From: Qipengyuania vesicularis
GTDB lineage: Bacteria; Pseudomonadota; Alphaproteobacteria; Sphingomonadales; Sphingomonadaceae
Direction: 5' to 3'
DNA: 64,000 nucleotides
Assembly: GCF_019711415.1 (NCBI RefSeq)
Contig: NZ_JAIGNJ010000001.1
Span: forward strand, 365,001 to 429,000
Shown: positions 33,803 to 42,408 of the stretch, one piece after another
Layout: every line of letters starts with the position of its first letter
How positions within the stretch are numbered: position 1 is the stretch's first letter
The notes under the pieces: generated by a model
The model's database searches: none
What the model saw: the letters and a program-made list of their open reading frames with translations, nothing else
Told to the model about the DNA's origin: nothing
Made by a program: the position numbers and the translations under genes

Positions 33803-35617
33803 ATGGGTGATTCACCGGATAATTCTGACGGCCTTCCGTGGGAGAGCGACGTCGAGGACGACGCACCGAGCGCTGCCGAGCTGGAGGCGGCGGGGCAGAA
33901 TTCGATGTTCGGCGATGCGCCCGAGCCCTCTCCAGCACCTGCGCCGGTCGAAGCGCCACCGAAACCTGAACCGGTCGCTGCCGAAGAGCCTGCCAAGGCC
34001 GCACAGCCCTACCGCGTGCTCGCCCGGAAATACCGTCCGCAGACTTTTGCCGAACTGATCGGACAGGATGCGATGGTGCGCACGCTGGCCAATGCCATCG
34101 CGCGTGATCGGCTGGCCCATGCCTTTCTGATGACCGGCGTACGCGGGGTGGGCAAGACCTCGACCGCGCGCCTGATTGCCAAGGCCCTGAACTGCATCGG
34201 TCCGGATGGACAGGGCGGCCCCACGATAAGCCCTTGCGGGCAATGCGAACCCTGTACGGCCATCGCCGAGGGCCGCCATATCGACGTGATCGAGATGGAC
34301 GCCGCGTCGCATACGGGTGTCGACGACGTACGCGAGATCATCGAGGCGGTGCGCTACGCGGCCGTATCGGCGCGCTACAAGATTTACATCATCGACGAGG
34401 TCCACATGCTCTCGCGCAATGCCTTCAATGCGTTGCTCAAGACGCTGGAAGAACCGCCCGCGCATGTGAAGTTCCTCTTCGCCACGACCGAGGTCGACAA
34501 GCTTCCCGTCACCGTGCTCAGCCGGACACAGCGTTTCGACCTGCGCCGCATCCCGGTCGAACTGCTCGAGGCGCATTTTGCCGAGATTTGCCGCAAGGAA
34601 GGCGTCGAGGCCGAGGACGAAGCACTCCACATCATCGCCAATGCCGCCGAAGGTTCGGTACGTGACGGGCTTTCCATCCTCGACCAGGCCATCGCTCATG
34701 CCGACATGGACACGGGCGGCAAGGTCACTGCCGAGCGCGTGCGCGACATGCTCGGCCTCGCCGATCGCGGTGCGCAAAGGCGGCTCTTTGCGCATATCCT
34801 CGATGGCGATGCCAAGGCAGCGCTGGCTGCGGTCGATGACCAATACGCACTCGGTGTGGAACCGCTGGCGCTGATGCGCAGCCTAATGGACCTCACCCAC
34901 CGGATCGCGCTGGCACAGGTCGCGGGCGGCGAAGCCGATGCACCAACAGCCGAGGAACGCGAACAGCTGAGCGAATGGGCCGGGCGGCTCGAAGTCGGGC
35001 AAGTGCACCGGCTGTGGCAATTGCTGCTCAAGGGGCATGACGAAGTCCGACAGGCGCCCGATCCGCTAGTATCCGCCCGCATGGCGCTGCTGCGCGTGCT
35101 CCACGCCAGCACCATGCCCGATCCCGGAAAGCTGGCGAAGAAGCTGGAAGAGCTTGCCTCGCGCGCTCCGGCAGCTTCGCCGTCGGGCGGCGAGGGCGGG
35201 GTAAGTGCCCCCACCGCAACGCTCGATTGGGAAGAGCTGGTCGAGAAGGTCTCAGCCGCCGGCAAGCTGCAGGCCGAAAGCATCATGCGCCTGCAGATCC
35301 GCCCGATAAGCGTGGAGATGGGCAAGCTCGTCTATGCGCGCGATGCGAAGTATTCGGACGCGATCGAGCCGGTGCTCAAGGACGCGCTCTATGCGATTAC
35401 CGAAACGCGCTGGCAGCTCGAAACGGGCGATCCCGCGCTGGCTGCGCCCTCGATGGAGGAGCAGCGCGTGGCCAAGGCCAAAGCGGCCAGAGCCGCCATG
35501 CTCGAACATCCGATGGTGAAAGCGGTTGAAGCCGCCTTCCCCGATGCCGAAATGATAGAAGACGGCGCCGATCTCCCCCCGATGCGGCGCGAGGTTCCCT
35601 GGAACCGCAGAGCATGA
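33803..35617 (+). CDS. dnaX: DNA polymerase III subunit gamma/tau
   Basis: A 604-aa clamp-loader ATPase. A variable acidic N-terminal extension of about 65 residues precedes the canonical core: YRVLARKYRPQTFAELIGQD, Walker A TGVRGVGKTSTAR, the zinc-binding cysteines (CIG...PCGQCEPC), Walker B IYIIDEVHMLS and sensor motif FATTEVDKLP. The C-terminal third carries tau-type domains for DnaE and DnaB binding. The clamp loader opens and closes the beta clamp at the replication fork. I see no typical slippery A-run for programmed frameshifting. ybaB follows 10 bp downstream in the usual dnaX-ybaB unit. Confidence 0.97.
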   Translation: MGDSPDNSDGLPWESDVEDDAPSAAELEAAGQNSMFGDAPEPSPAPAPVEAPPKPEPVAAEEPAKAAQPYRVLARKYRPQTFAELIGQDAMVRTLANAIARDRLAHAFLMTGVRGVGKTSTARLIAKALNCIGPDGQGGPTISPCGQCEPCTAIAEGRHIDVIEMDAASHTGVDDVREIIEAVRYAAVSARYKIYIIDEVHMLSRNAFNALLKTLEEPPAHVKFLFATTEVDKLPVTVLSRTQRFDLRRIPVELLEAHFAEICRKEGVEAEDEALHIIANAAEGSVRDGLSILDQAIAHADMDTGGKVTAERVRDMLGLADRGAQRRLFAHILDGDAKAALAAVDDQYALGVEPLALMRSLMDLTHRIALAQVAGGEADAPTAEEREQLSEWAGRLEVGQVHRLWQLLLKGHDEVRQAPDPLVSARMALLRVLHASTMPDPGKLAKKLEELASRAPAASPSGGEGGVSAPTATLDWEELVEKVSAAGKLQAESIMRLQIRPISVEMGKLVYARDAKYSDAIEPVLKDALYAITETRWQLETGDPALAAPSMEEQRVAKAKAARAAMLEHPMVKAVEAAFPDAEMIEDGADLPPMRREVPWNRRA

Positions 35618-35627
35618 GGAAATCCCT

Positions 35628-35969
35628 ATGAAGTCCATGGAAGAAATGATCGCTGCCGCTCAGAAGGCTGCCGAAACGATCCAGACCCAGATGAACGAGG
35701 CGCAGGCCAAGCTCGACAACATCGAGGTCGAGGGCACGGCTGGTGGCGGGCTCGTGAAGGTCCGTGCCACGGCGCGCGGCCGCATCATCGGTGTCGAGAT
35801 CGATGAGAGCCTGATGAAGCCGGAAGAAAAGCAGATTGTTGAAGACCTTGTCGCAGCGGCCTTCAACGATGCGCGCGACAAGGCGGACCGCAAGTCGGCC
35901 GAACAGATGGAAGCGATCCAGGGCAGCATGGGTCTGCCGCCGGGTATGAATATTCCGGGCTTCGGCTGA
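35628..35969 (+). CDS. Nucleoid-associated protein, YbaB/EbfC family
   Basis: A 113-aa protein with the family layout: N-terminal helix (MIAAAQKAAETIQTQMNEAQAKL), a central beta sheet (VEGTAGGGLVKVRATARGRII), and a C-terminal helix (EEKQIVEDLVAAAFNDARDKA) with a Met/Gly/Pro-rich tail (GLPPGMNIPGFG). It binds DNA as a dimer. It follows dnaX with an AGGA site and is probably cotranscribed. recR, which often follows, is absent here. Confidence 0.96.
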   Translation: MKSMEEMIAAAQKAAETIQTQMNEAQAKLDNIEVEGTAGGGLVKVRATARGRIIGVEIDESLMKPEEKQIVEDLVAAAFNDARDKADRKSAEQMEAIQGSMGLPPGMNIPGFG

Positions 35970-36031
35970 TCTGTCCTACAGCAGCTGCCGCGTGATAGGT
36001 TGCGGCCGTGTCGAAATCATCGAGTTCCATG

Positions 36032-36064
36032 AAGGTGCCGCGCGAGCGATCGTTGCGGCACTTT
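36032..36064 (+). terminator. Likely terminator of the dnaX-ybaB operon
   Basis: AAGGTGCCGC and GCGGCACTTT form a 10-bp stem (one G-T pair) with a 13-base loop, 62 bp after the ybaB stop and ending in TTTGCATTT. The rest of 35970-36258, about 290 bp in all, has no gene but contains the 24-bp motif copy and the lon promoter region. Confidence 0.55.
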
Positions 36065-36092
36065 GCATTTCCGGCCGGGTTTTCCTTCCAAT

Positions 36093-36116
36093 ACCGTGTT
36101 CCAAGTGTTCCATCCT
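36093..36116 (+). repeat. Intergenic 24-bp motif, copy 2 (upstream of lon)
   Basis: Identical in 23 of 24 bases to the motif at 18888-18911, with two GTGTTCCA-type units 9 bp apart. It lies about 140 bp before the lon start, in a position suitable for transcriptional control. Confidence 0.6.
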
Positions 36117-36258
36117 TCAGCTTGGCTTGCCTGAAGCTGAACGGAAAGCGCTGTGCACAGCTTAGCTGGAAGCGGACGTTGCACGAGGGCGGGGGGCTAC
36201 CCATATTCGGTCCCAACGCGATGGCCCCGCTCGCGGGCCTCAGATGGACAGAATGCAT

Positions 36259-38652
36259 ATGACCGAGACCTTCCCCCTCCTTCCCCTGCGCGACATCGTC
36301 GTTTTCCCCGGCATGGTCGTCCCGCTTTTCGTTGGGCGAGACAAGTCGGTGGCGGCGCTGGAAGTCGCGATGGAAGGCTCGAAGGACATCTTCCTCCTCT
36401 CGCAGCTCGATCCGGGTTGTGACGATCCGGAGGGAACCGATCTCTATGACACCGGCGTAGTGGCGCAGGTGCTCCAGCTGCTGAAGCTGCCCGATGGCAC
36501 GGTACGCGTGCTGGTCGAGGGGCAAGAGCGAGCCAAGCTCGTCGGGCTGCACAACGCCAGCGGCCATGTGAACGCCGAGGTTTCGATCATCGAGGAACCG
36601 ACCGCTTCGGGCACTGAGATCAGCGCCATGATGCGCCAGGTGGTCGAACAGTTCGGCGAATACGCCAAGCTTAACAAGAAGATCGGCGAAGACGCCGCCG
36701 AACAGCTCGGCGAGATCGACGATGCAGGTGAACTGGCCGACACTATCGCGGCCGCGATCAACGCCAAGGTTTCCGACAAGCAGTCGCTGCTGGTCGAACC
36801 CGATCCGCTAAAGCGTCTCGAAATGGTCATGTCCTTCATGGAAGGCGAACTGTCGGTGCTGCAGGTGGAACGCCGCATCCGTGGCCGCGTGAAGCGGCAG
36901 ATGGAAAAGACGCAGCGCGAATATTATCTCAACGAGCAGTTGAAGGCGATCCAGAACGAGCTTGGCGACGGCGACGAGGACGGCGGCAACGAGATTGCCG
37001 AGCTGACCGAGAAGATCGGCAAGACCAAGCTTTCGAAGGAAGCGCGCGCCAAGGCTGAAAGCGAGCTCAAAAAGCTCAAGGCGATGCAGCCGATGAGCGC
37101 CGAGGCGACCGTCATCCGCAACTATCTCGACGTGCTGCTCGGCCTGCCGTGGGGCAAGAAGAGCAAGGTCAAGAAGGACATCGGCAAGGCGCAGGAGATC
37201 CTCGATGCGGATCACTATGCGCTGGAAAAGGTCAAGGACCGGATCATCGAATATCTCGCCGTGCAGGCGCGCACCAACAAGCTTAAGGGGCCGATCCTGT
37301 GCCTCGTCGGCCCTCCGGGTGTCGGCAAGACCTCCCTGGGCAAGTCGATTGCCAAGGCGACCGGGCGCGAGTTCATTCGTCAGTCGCTGGGCGGCGTGCG
37401 CGACGAGGCCGAAATCCGCGGCCATCGCCGCACCTATATCGGCTCGCTGCCGGGCAAGATCGTCACCAACCTCAAGAAGGCCGGCAAGAGCAATCCGCTC
37501 TTCTTGCTCGACGAGATCGACAAGCTGGGACAGGACTTCCGCGGCGATCCAGCCTCGGCGCTGCTCGAAGTGCTCGACCCCGAACAGAACAACAAGTTCC
37601 AGGACCATTACCTGGAGCTCGACCTCGACCTGTCGGACATCATGTTCGTCACCACGGCCAACAGCCTCAACCTGCCGCAGCCGCTGCTCGACCGCATGGA
37701 GATCATCCGGCTCGAAGGCTATACCGAGGATGAAAAGGTCGAAATCGCCCAGCGCCACCTCCTGCGCAAGCAGGTCAAGGACCATGGCCTGAAGGATGGC
37801 GAATTCGAGCTGACCGAGGACGCGTTGCGCGATATCATCCGCTATTACACGCGCGAGGCGGGTGTCCGCACTCTCGAGCGCGAGCTGGCGCGGCTGGCCC
37901 GCAAGAGCTTGCGCAAGATCCTCGAAGGCAAGGCCGAGAGCGTTTCGATCACGCCGGAAAACCTCAGCGAGTTCGCTGGCGTACGCAAGTTCAAGCACGG
38001 AATGAGCGAGGAGGAGGCGCAGGTTGGCGCCGTCACCGGTCTCGCATGGACTGAAGTCGGCGGCGAGCTGCTGACTATCGAAAGCGTCACCACGCCGGGC
38101 AAGGGCGAGATCAAAACCACCGGCAAGCTGGGCGAGGTGATGAACGAAAGCGTCGCCGCGGCCTTCAGTTTCGTGAAGGCCCGCGCGCCGCATTACGGCA
38201 TCAAGCCGAGCATCTTCCAGCGCAAGAACATCCACATCCACCTTCCAGAAGGTGCGGTGCCCAAGGATGGTCCGTCGGCTGGAATCGGCATGGTCACCTC
38301 GATCGTCTCGACCCTGTCGGGTCTGGCGGTGCGGCCCGATGTGGCGATGACCGGAGAAGTCACGCTGCGCGGCCGCGTGCTGCCTATCGGCGGGCTCAAG
38401 GAAAAGCTGCTCGCGGCGCTTCGCGGCGGGATCAAGAAGGTCCTTATCCCAGAGGAGAATGTGAAGGACCTCGCCGAGATTCCCGACAATGTGAAGGAAG
38501 GCCTGGAAATTGTTCCGGTCAGCCATGTCGACGAAGTGCTCGAACACGCGCTCACGTCGCTGCCGAATCCCATTGAGTGGACCGAAGCAGATGACCTCGC
38601 CAGCCAACCAGAAAAGGCCCACGGCGGGACGCCTTCGCCCACTGCGCATTAA
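36259..38652 (+). CDS. lon: ATP-dependent protease Lon
   Basis: A full-length Lon protease (797 aa from the ATG at 36259). The N-terminal substrate-binding domain begins TFPLLPLRDIVVFPGM. The AAA domain has Walker A GPPGVGKTSLGKS and Walker B LFLLDEIDK. The C-terminal protease domain has the catalytic Ser in PKDGPSAGIG and, about 40 residues later, the catalytic Lys in GGLKEKLLAA. It degrades misfolded and regulatory proteins in the cytoplasm. In-frame ATGs at 36244 and 36253 could also be the start; a GGA lies before 36253. It lies upstream of hupB, the common lon-hup order. Confidence 0.97.
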   Translation: MTETFPLLPLRDIVVFPGMVVPLFVGRDKSVAALEVAMEGSKDIFLLSQLDPGCDDPEGTDLYDTGVVAQVLQLLKLPDGTVRVLVEGQERAKLVGLHNASGHVNAEVSIIEEPTASGTEISAMMRQVVEQFGEYAKLNKKIGEDAAEQLGEIDDAGELADTIAAAINAKVSDKQSLLVEPDPLKRLEMVMSFMEGELSVLQVERRIRGRVKRQMEKTQREYYLNEQLKAIQNELGDGDEDGGNEIAELTEKIGKTKLSKEARAKAESELKKLKAMQPMSAEATVIRNYLDVLLGLPWGKKSKVKKDIGKAQEILDADHYALEKVKDRIIEYLAVQARTNKLKGPILCLVGPPGVGKTSLGKSIAKATGREFIRQSLGGVRDEAEIRGHRRTYIGSLPGKIVTNLKKAGKSNPLFLLDEIDKLGQDFRGDPASALLEVLDPEQNNKFQDHYLELDLDLSDIMFVTTANSLNLPQPLLDRMEIIRLEGYTEDEKVEIAQRHLLRKQVKDHGLKDGEFELTEDALRDIIRYYTREAGVRTLERELARLARKSLRKILEGKAESVSITPENLSEFAGVRKFKHGMSEEEAQVGAVTGLAWTEVGGELLTIESVTTPGKGEIKTTGKLGEVMNESVAAAFSFVKARAPHYGIKPSIFQRKNIHIHLPEGAVPKDGPSAGIGMVTSIVSTLSGLAVRPDVAMTGEVTLRGRVLPIGGLKEKLLAALRGGIKKVLIPEENVKDLAEIPDNVKEGLEIVPVSHVDEVLEHALTSLPNPIEWTEADDLASQPEKAHGGTPSPTAH

Positions 38653-38743
38653 CAATTGCTATGATGCGCCGCAGCGATTTGTCTCGCTGCGGCACAGCAT
38701 ATTACCGTTTTACCGCGCAAATAACTGCACCGGCCTAAAAACC

Positions 38744-38755
38744 GCGAAATTTCGC
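38744..38755. promoter_or_regulatory. Perfect 12-bp palindrome between lon and hupB
   Basis: GCGAAATTTCGC is perfectly symmetric and lies 111 bp upstream of hupB in the 214-bp gap after lon. It could be part of a regulator site; it may also be chance. Confidence 0.3.
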
Positions 38756-38866
38756 CGATTTTGCCTTTGACAGGCGGCGGAAAATTCTTTCAATTCGCTG
38801 CCTCCACCGGGGGAGTCGATTCACCGGACAACAAATCAAAACTCGAATGAGGGGGTTCTACCTAGA

Positions 38867-39139
38867 ATGAACAAGAACGATCTGATTGGTGCTGTCGCAG
38901 AATCGAGCGGCCTGTCGAAGAGCGACGCTTCGAGCGCCGTCGAAGGCGTGTTCGACGCGATCACCAAGTCGCTGTCGAAGGGCGACGAAGTGCGCCTGGT
39001 CGGTTTCGGCACCTTCTCGGTCGCAAAGCGCAAGGCCTCGACCGGCCGTAACCCGCGCACCGGCGAGCCGATGAACATCCCCGCTTCGAACCAGCCCAAG
39101 TTCAAGGCTGGCAAGGGTCTGAAGGACGCCGTCAACTAA
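38867..39139 (+). CDS. hupB: DNA-binding protein HU
   Basis: A 90-aa HU protein of standard length. It has the helical N-terminus (MNKNDLIGAVAESSGLSKSD), the dimer core VEGVFDAITKSLSKGDEVRL, and the beta-arm with the family signature GFGTFSVAKRKASTGRNPRT followed by GEPMNIPAS. It bends and compacts DNA. A strong bidirectional terminator follows. It is preceded by lon, the usual arrangement in proteobacteria. Confidence 0.97.
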   Translation: MNKNDLIGAVAESSGLSKSDASSAVEGVFDAITKSLSKGDEVRLVGFGTFSVAKRKASTGRNPRTGEPMNIPASNQPKFKAGKGLKDAVN

Positions 39140-39158
39140 GACGCGCCGACTACATAAG

Positions 39159-39197
39159 AAAAACGCCGCGGCTACGACGGGTAGCTGCGGCGTTTTT
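39159..39197. terminator. Bidirectional intrinsic terminator after hupB
   Basis: AAAAACGCCGC and GCGGCGTTTTT are a perfect 11-bp inverted repeat; inside, GCTAC/GTAGC extends the stem. The A-run and T-run make it functional on both strands, serving hupB and the convergent lipoprotein gene. Confidence 0.92.
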
Positions 39198-39214
39198 GTT
39201 TGACGGCAGCCAAC

Positions 39215-40054
39215 CTATTCGAAAGCGATCAAGGCCGTCGGCGCCTGCTCGGTACGCGGGCTGATCTCCCAGACGAGCGCCTGTCCGCGCGCATTGGCGA
39301 CCGGCCCTTCGTCCGTGTTGTTGGCTAGGATCCGGCCATCGGTCACGATGGTGAAAGTCCCTTCCGGCACCACCATTTTGCCGATATCTTCCCCGTCGCC
39401 CTTTTCCGACATCTGGGCGAGACCGGCCATGCCGGCCATCATCCCCTGCATCGGGTTGCCGCCGCCCTGCGCGGCAAATCCGGGTGCATCGACGCGAACC
39501 TGCGCTTGGTCGCGCAGCACCACGGTGACGAACATATTGCCCATCGGCATCTTCTCGATGACCGGGAAGGCGAAATCATGCGTCATCCGACCCGATATGC
39601 GGAAGTCGACATCGAACAGACCGTCACCCTTGTAGGTGACCTCGTCCCAACCACGCTGGCGCGACAGCTTGGCGGCCAGTTCCTGGGCGGCTTCGGGGTT
39701 CGAGGGATCGATGCCGCCGAGAAAGGCTTTCATCTGCTCGGCTTCTTCGCGCTCCTCCGCGGCGCGGGCGCTTGCATTGGCATCCCATTCGGCGCGCTGT
39801 TCGTTGACCTCGGCCAGCGTGCATTCGCGCTCTTCGAAATTGTCGTCGTAGCATTCGGCTTCGAATTCTTCCGCCTTATTGCCCATCTCGGCGAGCTTGG
39901 AGAGCGCGAGCATCTGGATCTCGCCGTCATAACTGTAGGAGAAGCTGCCGTCTTGCATCAGCTGCAATTCGCTGGTGAAGGCACCCGGCGACAGCAGGCA
40001 GCCAGAAAGCGCCAGCGAACTTGCTGCTGCAAGACCGGCAGCGCGGATCTTCAT
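39215..40054 (-). CDS. Lipoprotein of unknown function
   Basis: A 279-aa protein starting MKIRAAGLAAASSLALSGCL, with the lipobox LSGC (Cys-19). The mature part starts with a beta-type segment (LQLMQDGSFSYSYDGEIQML). It continues with a highly charged helical region (NEQRAEWDANASARAAEERE with two nearby Cys, AECYDDN and ERECTLA) and ends in beta strands (GTFTIVTDGRILANNTDEG). I associate the pattern with conserved sphingomonad lipoproteins of unknown role. Upstream in-frame starts (GTG 40069, TTG 40075) sit closer to a GGGGGA site, so the start may be up to 7 codons earlier. Confidence 0.75.
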   Translation of the reverse strand: MKIRAAGLAAASSLALSGCLLSPGAFTSELQLMQDGSFSYSYDGEIQMLALSKLAEMGNKAEEFEAECYDDNFEERECTLAEVNEQRAEWDANASARAAEEREEAEQMKAFLGGIDPSNPEAAQELAAKLSRQRGWDEVTYKGDGLFDVDFRISGRMTHDFAFPVIEKMPMGNMFVTVVLRDQAQVRVDAPGFAAQGGGNPMQGMMAGMAGLAQMSEKGDGEDIGKMVVPEGTFTIVTDGRILANNTDEGPVANARGQALVWEISPRTEQAPTALIAFE

Positions 40055-40093
40055 CGAAATCTTGGTCACGTCCAAATCCCCCTGAAACGGATA

Positions 40094-40885
40094 TCAGCCT
40101 CGTGTAGCCACTGCATATAGCGCAATGGCAGCTGCGTTGGACACGTTCAGGCTTTCGATTTCGTTAGAGATCGGCAATTTCGCCAGAGCATCGCAATGCG
40201 TCTCGATATTGTGGCGCATGCCTTCGCCCTCGGCACCGAGCACGATAGCGACCGGACCTGCGGGCAGGGCTTCGGCGAAAGTGGTTTCGGTGTGGCCGGT
40301 GAGCCCGATCCGCCAGTATCCGGCCTCTGCCATCTCTTCCATCGCCCGGGCGAGGTTGACGACGCGTATCCATGGCAGCGTTTCGAGCGCGCCCGAGGCA
40401 GACTTGGCAATCACGCCGCCCTCGGGCGGGGCATGGCGGTCCTGGGTAACCAGCGCCGCCGCATTGAAGGCTACAGCCGATCGCATGATAGCGCCGACGT
40501 TGTGCGGGTCTGTCACTTGGTCAAGCACGACAATGGGGCGCGCCGGATCGCCGTCCAGGACATCGGAAAGGAACTGGTCTTCAAGCGCCGCGCATTCGAG
40601 CACAAGCCCCTGATGCGGTGCGTCCTTGGCGACGAGCCGAGCGAGGTCCTGCACATCGGCATACTCAACGGGGAAATCGGGCGGCAGCTCGCCGTCGAGC
40701 GAGGCGACCCCCTCGCGGGTGGCCCATAGCTTGCGGTGCTGGCGCTCGGGGTTCTTCAACGCTGCCTCGACCGCGTGGCGACCCCACAGGCGCACATGGC
40801 CTGCACTGGCGCGGCCGCTGCCGCGCCCGCCTTTCATGCGGCCCGCCCGGCCCCTCAATGCGCGTTTGCGTTCACCCTTTGCCAT
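40094..40885 (-). CDS. rlmB: SPOUT-family RNA 2'-O-methyltransferase, RlmB/TrmH type
   Basis: A 263-aa methyltransferase. A basic N-terminal tail (GERKRALRGRAGRMKGGRGS) and the small substrate-binding domain (HVRLWGRHAVEAALKNPERQ) precede the SPOUT fold. Its three motifs are visible: VVLDQVTDPHNVGAIMRSA, AIVLGAEGEGM, and IPISNEIESLNVSNAAAIALY recognised as LPISNEIESLNVS here. RlmB methylates G2251 of 23S rRNA; closely related enzymes act on tRNA or other rRNA sites, so the target is likely but not certain. The ATG at 40885 is used. The gene is divergent from tRNA-Tyr. Confidence 0.92.
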   Translation of the reverse strand: MAKGERKRALRGRAGRMKGGRGSGRASAGHVRLWGRHAVEAALKNPERQHRKLWATREGVASLDGELPPDFPVEYADVQDLARLVAKDAPHQGLVLECAALEDQFLSDVLDGDPARPIVVLDQVTDPHNVGAIMRSAVAFNAAALVTQDRHAPPEGGVIAKSASGALETLPWIRVVNLARAMEEMAEAGYWRIGLTGHTETTFAEALPAGPVAIVLGAEGEGMRHNIETHCDALAKLPISNEIESLNVSNAAAIALYAVATRG

Positions 40886-41040
40886 GCTTGAAGTCCTGTA
40901 ATCGTGTTTGCGTCGCGCTCCTGCCAGCGAGGGCATTGACAGGCAAGCGCCGCTTCGCCAAAGGGGCGCCTCTCGGCAGGGGATGCCAATGCGAATCCCC
41001 GCAAATTTCTCTTCGAACAAGAGAATTGGCGAACCGGTGT

Positions 41041-41126
41041 GGACAGGTGGCCGAGTGGTTAAAGGCAGCAGACTGTAAATCTGCCCGCGCAAGCGTACGC
41101 TGGTTCGAATCCAGCCCTGTCCACCA
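41041..41126 (+). tRNA. tRNA-Tyr (anticodon GTA), with encoded CCA
   Basis: Acceptor GGACAGG/CCTGTCC, class II long variable arm, anticodon stem CAGA/TCTG around CTGTAAA (GTA at 34-36), T-arm GCTGGTTCGAATCCAGC, and ACCA at 41123-41126. Its 3' part is the attachment site of the island that follows; the gene itself is intact. Confidence 0.97.
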
Positions 41127-41130
41127 CCCG
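41071..41130 (+). repeat. attL-like direct repeat (within tRNA-Tyr)
   Basis: The left copy of the 60-bp repeat covers the anticodon loop to 4 bp past the CCA end of tRNA-Tyr. Confidence 0.88.
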
Positions 41131-41223
41131 CCAAACCCGCAGAAAACCTTGATTTTACGGCCCCGCGAGGGGCCGTTTTGCGTTGCGCGTTAAGGTCGTC
41201 GAAGGGGCTGAAGAGATGTGCAA

Positions 41224-41246
41224 GTCCCCCCAAAGTTCCCCCAAAA
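41224..41246 (+). repeat. Tandem GTTCCCCCAAAA-type repeats, left end of the island
   Basis: Two adjacent 11-12 bp units (GTCCCCCCAAA, GTTCCCCCAAAA). The same tandem unit in the same orientation occurs at 43901-43923 near the right end. Their position about 100 bp inside attL and 60 bp inside attR resembles arm-type integrase sites (inference). Confidence 0.7.
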
Positions 41247-41355
41247 TGTGAAGTCGGATATCGCATCCTAAACCTTCCTCCAGTCCACGCTTGGCCTGAC
41301 TGAGGTGCTGCAAATAGGTAGAGTCGAGGTGCTGAGGCGCTTTCCGGAGAGACAC

Positions 41356-42267
41356 TCAGATCCTTTTTCGCCGCGATGGAAAGTGGCGCACCATGATGAG
41401 CTTCCTCCGGCCATGGTGCTCCCTGCGATCTGACCTACCGGACCGTGCGGTACCCTTGGTCATTCCGACGACCTTCCAGTTCGAGGCCAGATAGCAGGTT
41501 CCTTTGAACAGCTTTGGATCCACGAATGTTTCAGCCCATCGCAGTTCTACGCGGTAGTGCTTCCTCCAATGATTCATCGCATGCTTTGTCGCGACAGAAA
41601 GGATCCTTGACGCCAAGTTTGGCACTTGAACCCAGGGGAGAATTAGAAACCGGGTGTTGTTGACGCCCGCATGATGATCTGAGCCGCCCACAACATTTTC
41701 GTCGAGATAATTATCGCGTGGCTGAATTCGGAGACACGGATCCGCCCATGCGAGACAAGCGACCGGGCGCTCCCCGCAAAACACTATCTGCCTCAAATTT
41801 CTCCCGACAAGTGGCTTTCGGCCCAAATAATGGAATTGCTCGATTAGGCCGTTCCACAGGCGTGCTTCACATGGAGCGCCGACACCTTGAACCTTCAAGT
41901 CTTGGACGGGAGTGGCAATCGCTCTTTGGTCTAGATCTGCTATCTGTGCAGTCGCAAAGCCATTGTTGCGCTCAAGAGGTACTAACGGTGGCGGTAGCTT
42001 TACAAGGCCGATGTCCTCCAGTCTGCGCAGAACGTCGCGCATGGCGGACTCCTTCAGCTTGCCGTTTGGCTGGCGATAGGAGAGTTCCCGACAAAGAATC
42101 TGGCTGGCTTGTGTGCGTCCGCGACTACCTTCGAGAACTTTTCGTACTCGCTCCAATTTTTCGGGATCAAAAGTGAGACCTCGAATATGGACTTCATGGG
42201 AAGTGTCGGGATCATTCGGTATAGGCTCGCCGAGTTGTCTTTCATTGCGCTTTGCGTCGACTGACAT
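41356..42267 (-). CDS. DruA-like protein (DUF4338)
   Basis: A 303-aa protein of the DUF4338 family, which includes DruA of the Druantia anti-phage systems. Recognised conserved segments are LIEQFHYLGRKPLVGRNLRQ, ACLAWADPCLRIQPRDNYL, NNTRFLILPWVQVPNLASRI and ETFVDPKLFKGTCYLASNWK, with a basic C-terminus (SDRREHHGRRKLIMVRHFPS). The N-terminal 100 residues contain a helix-turn-helix-like region (RTQASQILCRELSYRQ). The frame is intact, with an AAGGATAGAG site before the ATG. In Druantia, DruA works with DruE and other proteins, none of which is here. Stand-alone DUF4338 proteins are also found on mobile DNA, and the biochemical activity is unknown to me. Confidence 0.82.
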   Translation of the reverse strand: MSVDAKRNERQLGEPIPNDPDTSHEVHIRGLTFDPEKLERVRKVLEGSRGRTQASQILCRELSYRQPNGKLKESAMRDVLRRLEDIGLVKLPPPLVPLERNNGFATAQIADLDQRAIATPVQDLKVQGVGAPCEARLWNGLIEQFHYLGRKPLVGRNLRQIVFCGERPVACLAWADPCLRIQPRDNYLDENVVGGSDHHAGVNNTRFLILPWVQVPNLASRILSVATKHAMNHWRKHYRVELRWAETFVDPKLFKGTCYLASNWKVVGMTKGTARSGRSDRREHHGRRKLIMVRHFPSRRKRI

Positions 42268-42408
42268 CTCTATCCTTGGCTGAAGAGAGGAACGAGTAAT
42301 ACCACTGCAAACCTATGTTCTTTCTTTTGGAATGCGAACCGCAAATCAGCAATTGCCCACGCCTTCGTTAGGGGTGTAGGTAGGATTCGATCAATCCCAC
42401 GGAGTTGC

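Noticed and set aside
33803-35617. Programmed frameshift in dnaX producing gamma
   Set aside because: I looked for an A-rich slippery heptamer followed by a stem after the ATPase core and saw none convincing; tau alone is annotated.
36008-36262. 84-codon frame between ybaB and lon
   Set aside because: It crosses a terminator-like hairpin and the 24-bp motif, has no good ribosome-binding site, and its peptide is low in plausible structure.
36808-38655. 615-codon minus-strand frame across lon
   Set aside because: lon on the plus strand carries all AAA and protease motifs; the antisense frame has none.
40618-41193. 191-codon plus-strand frame running through tRNA-Tyr
   Set aside because: It overlaps rlmB antisense and continues through a tRNA gene; not a protein gene.
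41718-42176. 152-codon plus-strand frame inside the island, possibly an extra cargo gene
   Set aside because: It lies wholly antisense to the DruA-like gene, whose conserved motifs cover the same DNA.
41356-42267. Calling the DruA-like gene a complete Druantia system
   Set aside because: DruE (large helicase) and the other Druantia proteins are absent from the window; only the DUF4338 protein is present.
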